A stretch of DNA of 64,000 nucleotides from Tabrizicola caldifontis. GTDB lineage: Bacteria > Pseudomonadota > Alphaproteobacteria > Rhodobacterales > Rhodobacteraceae. Positions within the stretch are counted from its first letter, which is position 1; each line of letters starts with the position of its first letter. Positions 8,517 through 19,068 of this stretch are shown here, in pieces. Under the pieces are notes generated by a model. It searched no databases. It had not been told where the DNA came from and worked only from the letters and a program-made list of their open reading frames with translations. A program made the translations under genes and the position numbers. The stretch is from contig NZ_SIJH01000001.1 in the NCBI RefSeq assembly GCF_004762095.1, positions 269,209-333,208 on the forward strand. The letters run 5' to 3'.

Positions 8517-10028
8517 TCAGAGCCCCAGCTTTGCCGACACCAGCGCATTGACCGTGGCCGGGTTCGCCTTGCCGCCACTAGCCTTGATCACCTGGCCCAC
8601 GAACCAACCGGCAAGCTTGGGGTTCACCTTCGCCTTGGCCACCTGGTCAGGGTTGGCAGCGATGATTTCGTCTACCGCCTTCTCGATGGCAGCGGTGTCG
8701 GTGACCTGCTTCATCCCGCGCGCCTCGACGATCTCGGCCGGGTCGCCGCCTTCGGTATAGACTATCTCGAACAGATCCTTGGCAATCTTGCCGCTGATCG
8801 TGCCGGCGGCGATCAGGTCGATGATCCCGCCCAGCTGCGCGGCCGAGACCGGGCTTTCCGCGATCTCGTGGCCTTCCTTCTTCAGCCGGCCGAACAGCTC
8901 GTTGATGACCCAGTTCGCTGCCATCTTGCCGTCGCGGCCACGAGCCACCGCGTCGAAATAGTTCGCCGCGTCGAGTTCGGCCGTCAGCACGTTCGCGTCA
9001 TAGTCGGTCAGGCCGTAATCCGCCATGAACCGCGCCTTCTTGGCGTCCGGCAGTTCCGGCATCCGCGCGGCGATGTCATCGACCCAGACCTGATCCAGTT
9101 CCAGCGGCAGCAGGTCGGGGTCGGGGAAATAGCGGTAGTCATGCGCCTCTTCCTTCGACCGCATCGACCGGGTCTCGCCCTTGTCGGGGTCATAGAGCCG
9201 GGTCTCCTGCACCACCGCGCCGCCGTCCTCAAGAATGGCAATCTGGCGACGCGCCTCGTACTCGATCGCCTGCTGGATGAAGCGCATCGAGTTCATGTTC
9301 TTGATCTCGCAGCGGGTGCCGAGATGACGGTGGTCGCCGGTTTCCTGATATTTTTCGTAGGCCCCCGGCCGGCAGACCGAGACGTTCACGTCCGCCCGCA
9401 GGTTGCCGTTCTGCATGTTGCCGTCACAGGTGCCGAGATATCGCAGGATCTGGCGCAGCTTGGTCACATAGGCCGCCGCCTCCTCGGGGCCGCGGATGTC
9501 GGGGCGGCTGACGATCTCCATCAGCGCGACGCCGGTCCGGTTGAAATCGACGAACGAAAGGTTCGGGTCCATGTCGTGAATCGACTTGCCCGCGTCCTGT
9601 TCCAGGTGGATGCGCTCGATCCGCACGCGGCGGGCGATGCCGGGGCCCATCTCGACGATCACCTCGCCCTCGCCCACGATCGGGTGGTAGAGCTGGCTGA
9701 TCTGGTAGCCCTGCGGCAGATCGGGGTAGAAATAGTTCTTGCGGTCGAAGGCCGAGACCAGGTTGATCTTCGCCTTCAGCCCCAGCCCGGTGCGCACCGC
9801 CTGTTCGACGCAGAATTCGTTGATAACGGGCAGCATGCCCGGCATCGCCGCATCGACGAAGGAGACGTTGGAATTCGGCTCTGCCCCGAAGGCGGTGGAA
9901 GCGCCGGAAAACAGCTTGGCGTTCGAGGACACCTGGGCGTGGATTTCCATCCCGATCACCAGTTCCCAGTCGGCCTTGGCCCCGGCGATCACCTTGGGCG
10001 CAGGCGCGGTATAGGTCAGGTCAAGCAT
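8517..10028 (-). CDS. gatB: Aspartyl/glutamyl-tRNA(Asn/Gln) amidotransferase subunit B
   Basis: GatB, 503 residues, the tRNA-binding kinase subunit of the GatCAB complex that converts mischarged Glu-tRNA-Gln or Asp-tRNA-Asn to the amidated form. Signatures include [13 protein letters not shown], the GatB motif [37 protein letters not shown], and the C-terminal YqeY-like tail domain with [20 protein letters not shown]. Length is normal. GAGGATG precedes the ATG. GatA and GatC are not in the window. A hypothetical gene on the same strand ends 83 bases upstream. Confidence 0.97.
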   Translation of the reverse strand: MLDLTYTAPAPKVIAGAKADWELVIGMEIHAQVSSNAKLFSGASTAFGAEPNSNVSFVDAAMPGMLPVINEFCVEQAVRTGLGLKAKINLVSAFDRKNYFYPDLPQGYQISQLYHPIVGEGEVIVEMGPGIARRVRIERIHLEQDAGKSIHDMDPNLSFVDFNRTGVALMEIVSRPDIRGPEEAAAYVTKLRQILRYLGTCDGNMQNGNLRADVNVSVCRPGAYEKYQETGDHRHLGTRCEIKNMNSMRFIQQAIEYEARRQIAILEDGGAVVQETRLYDPDKGETRSMRSKEEAHDYRYFPDPDLLPLELDQVWVDDIAARMPELPDAKKARFMADYGLTDYDANVLTAELDAANYFDAVARGRDGKMAANWVINELFGRLKKEGHEIAESPVSAAQLGGIIDLIAAGTISGKIAKDLFEIVYTEGGDPAEIVEARGMKQVTDTAAIEKAVDEIIAANPDQVAKAKVNPKLAGWFVGQVIKASGGKANPATVNALVSAKLGL

Positions 10029-10111
10029 GGCGCATCCTCACGGCTATCGTCGCGCGCCGGTCTTAGGCCGCGCGCGGCTTCTGGGCAAGGGCGTTCGGGA
10101 AGGTAAGACCG

Positions 10112-11320
10112 TCAGCTGCGGGGCACGCGCGTGTAAAGGCCTTGGCCGCGCCGCGCAATGCGTGCCCCGCGTTTCAGCGCCGGCCCGAACACCTCCCACA
10201 GGGCAAAGGCCAGGCTATCGGCCCGGTGTTCCCAGCGATTCAGATGCACCTCGTGAAGCCGGTTCCAGAAGATGTCGGACAGCGCCGTGCGGGCCTTGGT
10301 CAGCTGATAGTTGGCCGCGGGCCCGGCCAACCGGTAGTCGCGCACCAGTTCGGTCAGGATGTTGGCGGCGACATTCGCGCGGTGCTGGCACCCGGTCGCG
10401 GCCTGATAGTCCGCGAGGGCTTCGATGAAGAATTCAAGATCCAGCGACGGCAGAAGATCGCCCAGCCTGTCCAGCGCCGAAAGATGGAAGATCGCATAGG
10501 CCGCCTTGCCGGTGACGCCGTGGGTGATGTGGGCTGCGCGGCGTGCCTCCTTCTCGAACATGGTCAGCGAGCCATGCCAGCCCGGCAGCATGTGGATCGC
10601 ATGCGTGGCATGGGCGCGGGCGTCCTCTGGGTCAAGGTCGCACCAGTCCTCGAACCAGTCGCGGCAAAGTCCGACACCCGCCTCGATCCCGCCAATGAGC
10701 TGATAGCGGGTCGCTGCCAGCAGGGGCGACATCTGCTCGATCGGGTCGAAGTCATCCAGGATCTCCTCGGCCGCGGCATAGTGAGCGGCGCTTTCGGCCC
10801 AGAGATCCTGCGACATCTGCCCGCGACCGGCGGCATCGCGCTTGGCGGCGCCAATGTCGATAAGGGCCTGCGCCAGCAGATGAGCTGCGGCATGGTCGCC
10901 CGGCGAAAGTTCGAATACCGCCTGGAAGCGGGCCAGTTCGTCACCGGCACGGGCAAAATCGTTCCGCGCCAGCGCCGCGGTCAGGGTTGACCTGACGCCT
11001 TCGCTGATCAGCGGCGCAACACGCTGCCCGCCCGAGGCCATGGTGCGGTCCTGATCGGCAAAGCGCAGCGCGTCTAGAAGATCATGCCATTCCCCTGCGT
11101 CCGCCATCGCAGCGTGGTCGTTGCGGACACATTGCCATTCGGTCGCTTCCGGGCCTTGTCCCATCACCTCGACATCAAGTCGGGCCAGAATCTCGACCGC
11201 GGTCATTCCGTCCGGCGCGAACCCGGCAGCCTTGCCGCGTGGCCGCAGCAGGTTGGCAGGATCCTGCTGATGCCGGCCGGACCGAGTTTTCACGTGCAGA
11301 AGTGACGGTGTAATCAGCAT
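10112..11320 (-). CDS. Hypothetical protein, mostly helical
   Basis: I do not recognise this 402-residue protein. The frame is open to 11551, but the ATG at 11320 is the first with a plausible upstream GGAA. It has no signal peptide or membrane segment. The sequence is helical with paired helices (for example HLLAQALIDIGAAKRD, HATHAIHMLPGWHGSL and KAAYAIFHLSALDRLGDLL), suggestive of a TPR-like solenoid, and is unusually rich in His and Trp. It is upstream of gatB on the same strand and 66 bases from a divergent lipoprotein gene. Confidence 0.6.
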   Translation of the reverse strand: MLITPSLLHVKTRSGRHQQDPANLLRPRGKAAGFAPDGMTAVEILARLDVEVMGQGPEATEWQCVRNDHAAMADAGEWHDLLDALRFADQDRTMASGGQRVAPLISEGVRSTLTAALARNDFARAGDELARFQAVFELSPGDHAAAHLLAQALIDIGAAKRDAAGRGQMSQDLWAESAAHYAAAEEILDDFDPIEQMSPLLAATRYQLIGGIEAGVGLCRDWFEDWCDLDPEDARAHATHAIHMLPGWHGSLTMFEKEARRAAHITHGVTGKAAYAIFHLSALDRLGDLLPSLDLEFFIEALADYQAATGCQHRANVAANILTELVRDYRLAGPAANYQLTKARTALSDIFWNRLHEVHLNRWEHRADSLAFALWEVFGPALKRGARIARRGQGLYTRVPRS

Positions 11321-11386
11321 CGACTCGTTTCCGGGGCGACCCGGTGCGGTCGCATTTGTCGCAGGTTTGTCCCAGATCAGGGCGGA

Positions 11387-12028
11387 ATGATGAAATTGCA
11401 GTGGATTTCGGATGACATGGCAAAGGGTTGCGCGGGTCTTGCGCGGCTTGGGTGCCTGTTCTTGGGATCGGTTGCATTGGCAGGTTGCGTGGGCAGTCAA
11501 CCCAGGGACGAAATGTCCTTCGTCGCCCCCCCGATGCAATGGGACCACCATCCCCAGGCCGAGGAATGGACCGAATCAACCCTGATTGCGCTTTCGACCA
11601 AGGATCCAGTCCTGTCCGAGCGCGTTCCGGCCGACATCGAAACCTGGTGCCCCGGTTATGCCGAAGCCCCGGTCGAAGAACGCCGTGCCTTCTGGGCCGG
11701 GCTGATTTCAGCGGTGGCGCGCTATGAAAGCACCTGGAACCCGAAAGCTTCCGGCGGTGGCGGGCGCTGGATCGGGCTGATGCAGATCTCACCCCGGTCG
11801 GCCGCGAATTACGGCTGTGAGGCAACCTCGCCGGGTGAACTGAAGGACGGCGAAGCCAATCTGGAATGCGCGGTCGAGATCATGTCGACCCAGGTCGCAA
11901 AGGATGGCGTGGTCGCCGGCAACGGCTCGCACGGCATCGGGCGCGACTGGGCGCCGCTGCGCAGCGGCGAGAAGCGCGCCCAGATGGCGGCCTGGACACG
12001 CGAACAGCCCTACTGCAAGGCAGGCTGA
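11387..12028 (+). CDS. Lipoprotein with lysozyme-like (SLT) domain
   Basis: A 213-residue predicted lipoprotein. The N-terminus has a hydrophobic signal ending in the lipobox LAGC (about residues 31-34). The mature part holds a transglycosylase-type core: SAVARYESTWNPKAS with the likely catalytic glutamate, and GLMQISPRSAANYGC, the G-L-M-Q-I-S motif of SLT domains. It would act on peptidoglycan in the periplasm. Alternative starts at 11390 and 11417 exist; the shorter form gives a more conventional signal peptide. It converges on pepN with a 5-base gap. Confidence 0.8.
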   Translation: MMKLQWISDDMAKGCAGLARLGCLFLGSVALAGCVGSQPRDEMSFVAPPMQWDHHPQAEEWTESTLIALSTKDPVLSERVPADIETWCPGYAEAPVEERRAFWAGLISAVARYESTWNPKASGGGGRWIGLMQISPRSAANYGCEATSPGELKDGEANLECAVEIMSTQVAKDGVVAGNGSHGIGRDWAPLRSGEKRAQMAAWTREQPYCKAG

Positions 12029-12033
12029 GCGGC

Positions 12034-14598
12034 CTATCCGGCCGCCAGCATCCTTTCGACCATCTCCTGCAGGTCGCGGCTCAGGCCCGGGGCGGCGAGG
12101 ATGCGGCCAAGTTCGGCCTTCGCAAGCCTCCGGCGCCTGGCATCATAGCGCGGCCAGGTCTCGAAAGCGGTGGACATGCGGGCCGCCGTCTGCGGATTAA
12201 GCGGATCCAGCCGGATCAGCCAGTCGGCCACCAGCCGGTAGCCCGCCCCCGACCGGTGGTGAAAGCCCGCGTGATTGGCCGAAAGGGCCCCGATGACCGA
12301 ACGGAAGCGGTTCGGGTTCTTCCAGTCGAAATCCGGCCTTTGGGTCAGCCGGTCGGTGACGGCGGCCGCTTCGTCCGGGTCGGCATGGGAGATCTGCAGC
12401 GCAAACCACTTGTCCATCACGTTGTGGTCATGGCCCCAGCGGGCCGCAAACGCGCGCAGCTGTGGCTGCCCCTCGCCAATGTCCAGCAACGCGGACAAGG
12501 CGCCGACTTCCTCGGTCATGCTGCGCGCCTCATGGAAGGCATGGGTGGCAAGCCTGCCGCCGTCGCGCCGCGTGAGCAGGGCCAGCGCCGCCAGCCGCAA
12601 TGCACGCCTCCCCGCCTGCGCCGCCGACGGGGTGAAGGGCAGCCCGTCATCCAGCCCTTCGTAAAGCCGCAGCAATCCCTCGCCCAGCCGGACCGCCAGC
12701 GCCCCGGCCATCTCGCGCCGGGCGGCGTGGATCCGCATCGGATCGGGCACCCGACCCATGGCATGGATCGTATGCGCCATGTCGTCTTCGCCCGGCAGGC
12801 GCAGGCACAGCGCCCGGAAGGCAGGATCAAGGCTGTCGTCGAAAGTCACCGCCGCCAGGGCATCCAGCCAGGCCCGCGACACGGGCGCGCCCTTCAGCAC
12901 CATCTCTGCCATGACCTCCTTGGCGAGGGCACGCCCCGCCTCCCACTTGTTGAAGGGGTCGGTGTCATGCGCCAGAAGGAAGGCTCGTTCCTCGGGCGGG
13001 GCCTTCCGGTCCAGGATCACCGGTGCCGAGAAGCCACGCAGGATTGACGGGATCGGCTTTGCCGACAGCCCCTCGAACCGGAAGGACTGCTTCGCCCGCG
13101 TCATTTCCAGCATGATCGTGGGAACGACCTCGTCACCGTTGGGGTTCAGCAGGCCCACGTTGATCGGAATGACCTTTGGATCCTTCTTCGGCTGGCCCGG
13201 CGTCGGCGGGTTGGTCTGCGTGAAAGTCAGGGTATAGACGCCGTCAGACCAATCTTCGGCCACCTTCAGATGCGGCGTTCCGGCCTGGGTGTACCAGCGC
13301 TTGAACTGCGACAGATCACGCCCAGTTGCATCCTCGAACACCTTCAGCCAGTCCTCGACCGTTGCCGCCTGGCCGTCGTGGCGCTGGAAATACAGGTCCA
13401 TCGCCCGCCTGTAACCCTGATCCCCAACAAGGGTTTTCAGCATGCCGATCAGCTCGGCGCCCTTCTCGTAAACCGTGGCGGTATAGAAGTTGTTGATCTC
13501 GACAAAGCTTTCCGGCCGCACCGGATGGGCAAGCGGCCCTGCATCCTCGCGGAACTGCCGGGCGCGCAGGACCACGACATCCTCGATCCGCCGCACTGCG
13601 GCTGATCGCATGTCTCCGGAAAACTGATGGTCGCGAAAGACCGTCAGGCCCTCTTTCAGGCACAGCTGGAACCAGTCGCGGCAGGTGATGCGGTTGCCGG
13701 TCCAGTTGTGAAAATATTCATGCGCGATGATCGCCTCGATCCGGGCAAAGTCGTCATCGGTCGCGGTTTCCGGGCTGGCCAGAACGTAGCGGCTGTTGAA
13801 GATGTTCAGCCCCTTGTTTTCCATCGCGCCCATGTTGAAATCGTCCACGGCGACGATGTTGAACACGTCCAGGTCGTATTCGCGGCCATAGACATCTTCG
13901 TCCCACTTCATGCTGCGGATCAGGCTGTCCATCGCAAAGGCGCACCGATCCTCGTCGCCTGGGCGGACCCAGATGTTCAGATCGACCGCCCTTCCCGAGG
14001 CCGTGGTGAACCGTTCCGAATGGGCACGCAGGTTGCCTGCGACCAATGCGAACAGATACGAGGGCTTGGGCCAAGGGTCATCCCATTCGGCCCACCCCTC
14101 TCCCATTCCCACCGGGTTGCCGTTCGACAACAGCACCGGAAGATCGGCCTCGATCCGCACCCGGAAACGGGCCATCACGTCCGGCCGGTCAGGGTAATAG
14201 GTGATCTTGCGGAAACCCTCGGCCTCGCACTGGGTGCAATACATGCCTTTCGACATGTAAAGCCCCTCCAGTGCCGTGTTCCCCTCGGGCGCGATCTCGA
14301 CCTCGGTCTCCAGCGTGAAGGGCCCCTCGGGCAGATCGCTTGCAGCTATCGTCATGCCCGCGGCATCCAGTTTCGGTGCCAGCTTCCTCCCGTTCAGCGC
14401 ACAGGAGATCAGCTTCAGCCCCTCGCCATCAAGTCGCAGGTCATGCCGGCCCGGTCGGTCCGGGTTCGGGCGAAAGCCGATCTTCGCGGTGACCCGCGTC
14501 GCCGCCGGATCCAGACGGAAGGTCAGATCCACCTGATCGACGCAATGGGTAAAGGGCTGGTAATCGGAAAGATGAACGGCGTTCTGGCTGTCTGACAT
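12034..14598 (-). CDS. pepN: Aminopeptidase N (M1 family)
   Basis: Zinc aminopeptidase of 854 residues of the E. coli PepN type, trimming N-terminal residues from peptides. GAMENKGLNIFN (about 257) is the M1 exopeptidase signature and HEYFHNWTGN (about 293), with the downstream glutamate in LKEGLTVFRD, supplies the zinc ligands. C-terminal domains complete the family length. The start at 14598 is chosen because GGGAG precedes it and MSDSQNAVHLSDY matches the usual start; an in-frame ATG 18 codons upstream lacks support. It is divergent from the photolyase gene across 113 bases. Confidence 0.96.
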   Translation of the reverse strand: MSDSQNAVHLSDYQPFTHCVDQVDLTFRLDPAATRVTAKIGFRPNPDRPGRHDLRLDGEGLKLISCALNGRKLAPKLDAAGMTIAASDLPEGPFTLETEVEIAPEGNTALEGLYMSKGMYCTQCEAEGFRKITYYPDRPDVMARFRVRIEADLPVLLSNGNPVGMGEGWAEWDDPWPKPSYLFALVAGNLRAHSERFTTASGRAVDLNIWVRPGDEDRCAFAMDSLIRSMKWDEDVYGREYDLDVFNIVAVDDFNMGAMENKGLNIFNSRYVLASPETATDDDFARIEAIIAHEYFHNWTGNRITCRDWFQLCLKEGLTVFRDHQFSGDMRSAAVRRIEDVVVLRARQFREDAGPLAHPVRPESFVEINNFYTATVYEKGAELIGMLKTLVGDQGYRRAMDLYFQRHDGQAATVEDWLKVFEDATGRDLSQFKRWYTQAGTPHLKVAEDWSDGVYTLTFTQTNPPTPGQPKKDPKVIPINVGLLNPNGDEVVPTIMLEMTRAKQSFRFEGLSAKPIPSILRGFSAPVILDRKAPPEERAFLLAHDTDPFNKWEAGRALAKEVMAEMVLKGAPVSRAWLDALAAVTFDDSLDPAFRALCLRLPGEDDMAHTIHAMGRVPDPMRIHAARREMAGALAVRLGEGLLRLYEGLDDGLPFTPSAAQAGRRALRLAALALLTRRDGGRLATHAFHEARSMTEEVGALSALLDIGEGQPQLRAFAARWGHDHNVMDKWFALQISHADPDEAAAVTDRLTQRPDFDWKNPNRFRSVIGALSANHAGFHHRSGAGYRLVADWLIRLDPLNPQTAARMSTAFETWPRYDARRRRLAKAELGRILAAPGLSRDLQEMVERMLAAG

Positions 14599-14711
14599 GC
14601 GGGACTCCCTTGCCTGCCAAGCTAAGCCCTTGTGCGGCAAGCGCAAGGTCACGGATCGGAACAGTCTTTTGCGGCTTTACGAATCCCCTGACGCGGCTAC
14701 ATCTATGTTCC

Positions 14712-16214
14712 ATGAATGTTCTAGTCTGGCTGAAACGCGACCTGCGCCTTGCCGACCACCCGGCGCTGACACTGGCGGCCGGGATCGGCCCGGTCCTGCC
14801 GGTCCATGTCGTCGAACCCTCGGTCTGGTCCGGGCCGGATGCCTCGGCACGGCAGTGGGCTTTTGTCGCAGAATGCCTCGAGGAGTTGGGGGCGGATCTC
14901 GCGGCCCTCGGCCTTCCCCTGGTCGTCCGCGTCGGTGAGGCGGTCGAGGTGCTCGCCCGCCTCTGCCGTCAGCACCGCATCGGCTGCATCATCAGCCATG
15001 AAGAGACGGGCAACCTGGCGACCTACGCCTGCGACCGTGCCGTGGCTGCCTGGGCCAAGGGCAGCGGCATCCGCTGGACCGAACTGCCGCAATCGGGCGT
15101 GGTTCGACGCCTTGCCAGCCGCGACGGTTGGGCCGCCGCGCGCGACGGCTTCATGGCCGCGCCGCTGCTTCCCGTCCCGGCCATGGCGGCCGTTCCCGGG
15201 GTTGAACCGGGGCAGATTCCCACCGCCCGCAGCCTGAAGCTGCCTGATGACCCCTGCCCCCACCGCCAGCTTGGCGGGCGGCAGCGCGGCCTCGACCTGC
15301 TTGACAGCTTCCTGACGCGGCGGGGCGAACCCTACCGCAGCGCCATGTCCTCGCCCCTTTCGGCCGAGCGCGCCTGCTCGCGCCTGTCGGCGCATCTGGC
15401 CTGGGGCACCCTTTCCGTGCGCGAGGTCGTGCAGGCCGCCGCTGCCCGGCAGGCGGGTCGCCCCGGTGGGCGTTGGGGGGGCGCGCTCGCCAGCTTCCAG
15501 TCCCGCCTCGCCTGGCGCGACCATTTCATCCAGAAGCTAGAGGATCAGCCATCGATCGAGACGCAGGATCTTCACCCCCTGGCCATCCCGCGCCCCCGCG
15601 ACAGCGACCCAGTGCGCCTTGCGGCCTGGGCCACGGGCGAAACGGGCCTGCCCTTCCTCGATGCCTGCCTGCGCTACCTGCGCGCCACCGGCTGGCTGAA
15701 CTTCCGCATGCGGGCGATGGTGACCTCGGTCGCCTCCTATCACCTCTGGCTCGACTGGCGCGTGACGGGGCAGCATCTTGCCCGACAGTTCACCGACTAC
15801 GAACCCGGCATCCACTGGCCGCAGGTTCAGATGCAGTCCGGCACCACCGGCATCAACATTCCCCGCATCTACAACCCCGTGAAACAGGGGAAGGATCAGG
15901 ATCCGACCGGCGCCTTCATCCGCGCCTGGGTGCCGGAACTGGCCCCGGTACCGGATGTCTTCCTGCACGAACCCTGGAAATGGCCCGAGGCGAGGCGCCT
16001 GCTGTTCCGGCGCTACCCCGAGCCGATCATCGACATTGCCACCGCCGCCCGCACAGCGCGCGAGGCGATCTGGTCGGCACGCAAGACCCCCGCCTTTGCC
16101 GCGCAGGCGGCCCGGATCGTCCAGCGGCATGCCAGCCGCGCAGACCCGCGCTTCGTCAACGACCGGACCCCGCGGCGGCAATCGCATGCGGCGCAACTTA
16201 CACTGGATCTGTGA
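14712..16214 (+). CDS. Cryptochrome/deoxyribodipyrimidine photolyase family protein
   Basis: Flavoprotein of 500 residues. The N-terminal Rossmann-like photolyase domain begins NVLVWLKRDLRLADHPAL, and the C-terminal helical FAD-binding domain includes RLAWRDHFIQKLEDQP, WLNFRMRAMVTSVASYHLW, FTDYEPGIHWPQVQMQSGT and GINIPRIYNPVKQ. These are conserved around the FAD cavity and lesion pocket. It probably repairs UV photoproducts using blue light, though a signalling cryptochrome role cannot be excluded. A DUF2256 gene follows on the same strand 327 bases later; DUF2256 genes are often found beside photolyase-family genes. Confidence 0.9.
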   Translation: MNVLVWLKRDLRLADHPALTLAAGIGPVLPVHVVEPSVWSGPDASARQWAFVAECLEELGADLAALGLPLVVRVGEAVEVLARLCRQHRIGCIISHEETGNLATYACDRAVAAWAKGSGIRWTELPQSGVVRRLASRDGWAAARDGFMAAPLLPVPAMAAVPGVEPGQIPTARSLKLPDDPCPHRQLGGRQRGLDLLDSFLTRRGEPYRSAMSSPLSAERACSRLSAHLAWGTLSVREVVQAAAARQAGRPGGRWGGALASFQSRLAWRDHFIQKLEDQPSIETQDLHPLAIPRPRDSDPVRLAAWATGETGLPFLDACLRYLRATGWLNFRMRAMVTSVASYHLWLDWRVTGQHLARQFTDYEPGIHWPQVQMQSGTTGINIPRIYNPVKQGKDQDPTGAFIRAWVPELAPVPDVFLHEPWKWPEARRLLFRRYPEPIIDIATAARTAREAIWSARKTPAFAAQAARIVQRHASRADPRFVNDRTPRRQSHAAQLTLDL

Positions 16215-16541
16215 CCGGTTCCTGCGGCGGGCCGGGAAAGCGCCGCCCCTCCCGCCCTGACGGGGAGGGGATGGGGGTGCTGGACAGGCCGGATCGCCTG
16301 GCCGGACGCCGCGCATAAGGGGGAGAATACCGTTCGATCCCGGCGCACAGAGACGAAGCGAAGAGGACGGGAACATGGGGGGCAAGACCGTGAAACCGTA
16401 CGATGAGGTCAGGATCTGCGCCTGGTTGGCGGGCCCATGCCGGGCAACGCAGATCCCTTGCCTCAGGCGGGCTGCCAGGTGGCGTTCGCGCAGCCCTGCG
16501 CCCAAGACAGGACACCGGGCCAGGAACGGAAAGGGGATACC
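16215..16541. other. 327-base gap between photolyase and DUF2256 genes, with one hairpin
   Basis: Contains a G/C-rich hairpin at 16246-16270 (arms CCCCTCCC and GGGAGGGG) 31 bases after the photolyase stop, which could terminate that gene. The rest has a short open stretch beginning ATG at 16375 with no recognisable homology or codon support. I see no gene here. Confidence 0.5.
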
Positions 16542-16706
16542 ATGCCGCGCGGGGTGAAAAAGGCCGACCTGCCGCAAAAGACCTGCGCAACCTGCGGCAA
16601 GCCCTTCACCTGGCGCAAGAAATGGGAAAAGGCTTGGGAAGAGGTCCGCTATTGCTCTGACAGATGCCGGGCCGGCAAAGCCGCCGCGAAGCTTCCTCGG
16701 CCCTGA
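16542..16706 (+). CDS. DUF2256 small zinc-ribbon-like protein
   Basis: A 54-residue protein matching the DUF2256 family over its whole length: [16 protein letters not shown], then [11 protein letters not shown]. Two C-x2-C/C-x3-C pairs probably bind one zinc. The start has AAGGGGAT upstream and [12 protein letters not shown] is typical of the family. Function is unknown; co-occurrence with photolyase/cryptochrome genes is common, which suggests a link to light or flavin chemistry. Its last 58 bases overlap, on the opposite strand, the 3' end of glcB. Confidence 0.85.
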   Translation: MPRGVKKADLPQKTCATCGKPFTWRKKWEKAWEEVRYCSDRCRAGKAAAKLPRP

Positions 16707-18847
16707 CCGGCCTTCACCTTCAGACGCCAGGCATGCAGCAGGGGCTCGGTGTAGCCGGAAGGCTGCTCTCGCCCCTTGAACACCAGATCGCAAGCCGCTT
16801 GGAAGGCGGCCCCGTCGAACCCCGGCGCCATGGGGCGATAGGCCGGGTCGCCAGCGTTCTGTCGGTCCACCACGGCGGCCATCTTGCGCATCGCTTCCAT
16901 CACCTCCTGGCCCGTCACCACCCCGTGATGCAGCCAGTTGGCAATGTGCTGGGCCGAAATCCGGCAGGTTGCACGATCCTCCATCAGGCCGACGTCGTTG
17001 ATGTCGGGCACCTTGGAACAACCGATCCCCTGGTCGATCCAGCGCACCACATAGCCCAGAATGCCCTGCGCGTTGTTTTCGACCTCACGGCGAACCTGAT
17101 CCGGCGTCCACGCCCGGAAGCTGGCCAGGGGAATGTCGAGGATGCCATCGACATGGGCCCGCCGGCCGCCTTTGGCCAGCCGCGCCTGCACCGCCAGAAC
17201 ATCGACCTTGTGATAGTGCAGCGCGTGCAGCGTCGCCGCCGTGGGCGATGGCACCCAGGCCGTGCTGGCCCCCGCGCGGGGATGGGCGATCTTCTCGTCC
17301 AGCATTGCCGCCATCATGTCGGGCATTGCCCACATGCCCTTGCCGATCTGGGCGCGCCCCGACAGCCCGCATTCCAGCCCGATATCGACGTTCAGATTTT
17401 CGTAGGCGGTGATCCAGGCCTTCCGCTTGATGAAATCCTTCCGGCTGAAGGGCCCGGCCTCCATGCTGGTATGGATCTCGTCCCCCGTCCGGTCGAGGAA
17501 GCCCGTGTTGATGAAGGCGACCCGTGCCTTCGCTGCCCGGATGCATTCCTTGAGGTTGACCGAGGTCCGCCGCTCCTCGTCCATGATCCCGAGCTTCACC
17601 GTGTTGCGGGGCAGGCCGAGGATGTCCTCGACCCGCGCCATCACCGCGTCGGCGAAGGCCACTTCCTCGGGGCCGTGCATCTTGGGCTTCACCACATAGA
17701 CCGACCCCGTGACCGAATTGCGCATCCCTTCGGCCTTCTGCAGATCGTGCATCGCGATCGCTACCGTAACCATCGCGTCCAGAAGCCCCTCGGGCACTTC
17801 TGACCCGTCGGGCAAGAGGATCGCCGGGTTGGTCATCAGGTGGCCCACGTTCCTTACCCACATCAGCGCCCGCCCCTTCAGCGTGAAGGGGCTGCCATTG
17901 GGGTCCAGATATTCGCGGTCAGGGTGCAATCGGCGCTCGACCCTGCGGCCCGCCTTTTCGAAGGTTTCGGACAGGGTGCCGCGCATCAGCCCCAGCCAGT
18001 TGCGATAGGCCACCACCTTGTCCTCGGCATCGACGCAGGCGACGGAATCCTCGCAGTCCATGATCGCGGTCAGCGCGCTTTCCAGCTGGACATCGGCCAG
18101 AAGCGCCTGGTCGCGGCTGCCGATGGGATGAGCACGGTCGAACACCAGTTCGACATGCAGCCCGTGGTTGCGCAGAAGGACGGCATCAGGCGCCTTCGGA
18201 TTGCCGCGGTAGCCGGCGAATTTTTCGGGGCTGACCAGCGGCAGGTCATCCACCAGAAGCTGGCCGTCCTTCACGAAATAGCGGCGCACATCCGCGTGGC
18301 TTGCCCCGGCGATCGGGAAGGCCTCGTCAAGGAACACCCGCGCCCGCGCCACGACCCGGGCGCCGCGGCCGCGGTCATACCCCCCGGTGGGCGGCGGGCT
18401 GCCCATCGCGTCGGTGCCGTAAAGGCAGTCATACAGGCTGCCCCAGCGCGCGTTGGCCGCGTTCAGGGCATAGCGGGCATTGGTGATCGGCACCACCAGC
18501 TGCGGGCCGGGGATCCGTGCGATCTCGGGATCGACGTTCGTCGTTTCGATGGTGAAATCGGGGCCTTCCGGCAAGAGATAGCCGATTTCGGACAGAAAGG
18601 CCTTGTAGGCGGCATGGTCATGCGGCTGGCCACGACGCGCCACGTGCCAGGCGTCGATGAGTGCCTGCAGCTCGTCGCGCTTGGCCAGCAGAGCACGGTT
18701 GCGCGGAGCGAAATCGCGCAACAGTTCCGCGAATCCTTCCCAGAAGACCGATGGGGCAATTCCGGTGCCGGGCAGAGCCTCGTCCGTGATGAAACGGTCA
18801 AGCGTCGCATCGACCTGAAGCCCGAAGCGTTCCCTGCGGTCTGGCAT
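16649..18847 (-). CDS. glcB: Malate synthase G
   Basis: Enzyme of 732 residues that condenses glyoxylate with acetyl-CoA to malate for growth on C2 compounds and glycolate. Motifs include the catalytic-region segment [68 protein letters not shown] and [28 protein letters not shown] (in parts). Length is typical of the G isoform. GGAGGATAG precedes the ATG. The extreme C-terminus (about 18 residues after [10 protein letters not shown]) extends antisense into the DUF2256 gene. Isocitrate lyase is not in the window. Confidence 0.96.
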   Translation of the reverse strand: MPDRRERFGLQVDATLDRFITDEALPGTGIAPSVFWEGFAELLRDFAPRNRALLAKRDELQALIDAWHVARRGQPHDHAAYKAFLSEIGYLLPEGPDFTIETTNVDPEIARIPGPQLVVPITNARYALNAANARWGSLYDCLYGTDAMGSPPPTGGYDRGRGARVVARARVFLDEAFPIAGASHADVRRYFVKDGQLLVDDLPLVSPEKFAGYRGNPKAPDAVLLRNHGLHVELVFDRAHPIGSRDQALLADVQLESALTAIMDCEDSVACVDAEDKVVAYRNWLGLMRGTLSETFEKAGRRVERRLHPDREYLDPNGSPFTLKGRALMWVRNVGHLMTNPAILLPDGSEVPEGLLDAMVTVAIAMHDLQKAEGMRNSVTGSVYVVKPKMHGPEEVAFADAVMARVEDILGLPRNTVKLGIMDEERRTSVNLKECIRAAKARVAFINTGFLDRTGDEIHTSMEAGPFSRKDFIKRKAWITAYENLNVDIGLECGLSGRAQIGKGMWAMPDMMAAMLDEKIAHPRAGASTAWVPSPTAATLHALHYHKVDVLAVQARLAKGGRRAHVDGILDIPLASFRAWTPDQVRREVENNAQGILGYVVRWIDQGIGCSKVPDINDVGLMEDRATCRISAQHIANWLHHGVVTGQEVMEAMRKMAAVVDRQNAGDPAYRPMAPGFDGAAFQAACDLVFKGREQPSGYTEPLLHAWRLKVKAGQGRGSFAAALPARHLSEQ

Positions 18848-19068
18848 CCACTATCCTCCGATGATCGCGGGAAGGATAGGACAAGGCCGGCCGCAACGGC
18901 AAGGAACGGCGAGATGCCGACTTTCCACATTCGGGGGAAGAAGTTTCGGGCAATGCAGAAAAGACTGACGGCTTGACAGATTGCCGGATCGAATGCCCGC
19001 CAAAGCCGGCGCCGCATGGCCGGCCGCGTTCCACAGCGTGCCCCGCCCCTCAAGCCGTTGTGGGCAGG

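Noticed and set aside
16375..16541. Short plus-strand gene before DUF2256
   Set aside because: No ribosome site, no homology and biased amino-acid use typical of noncoding GC-rich DNA.
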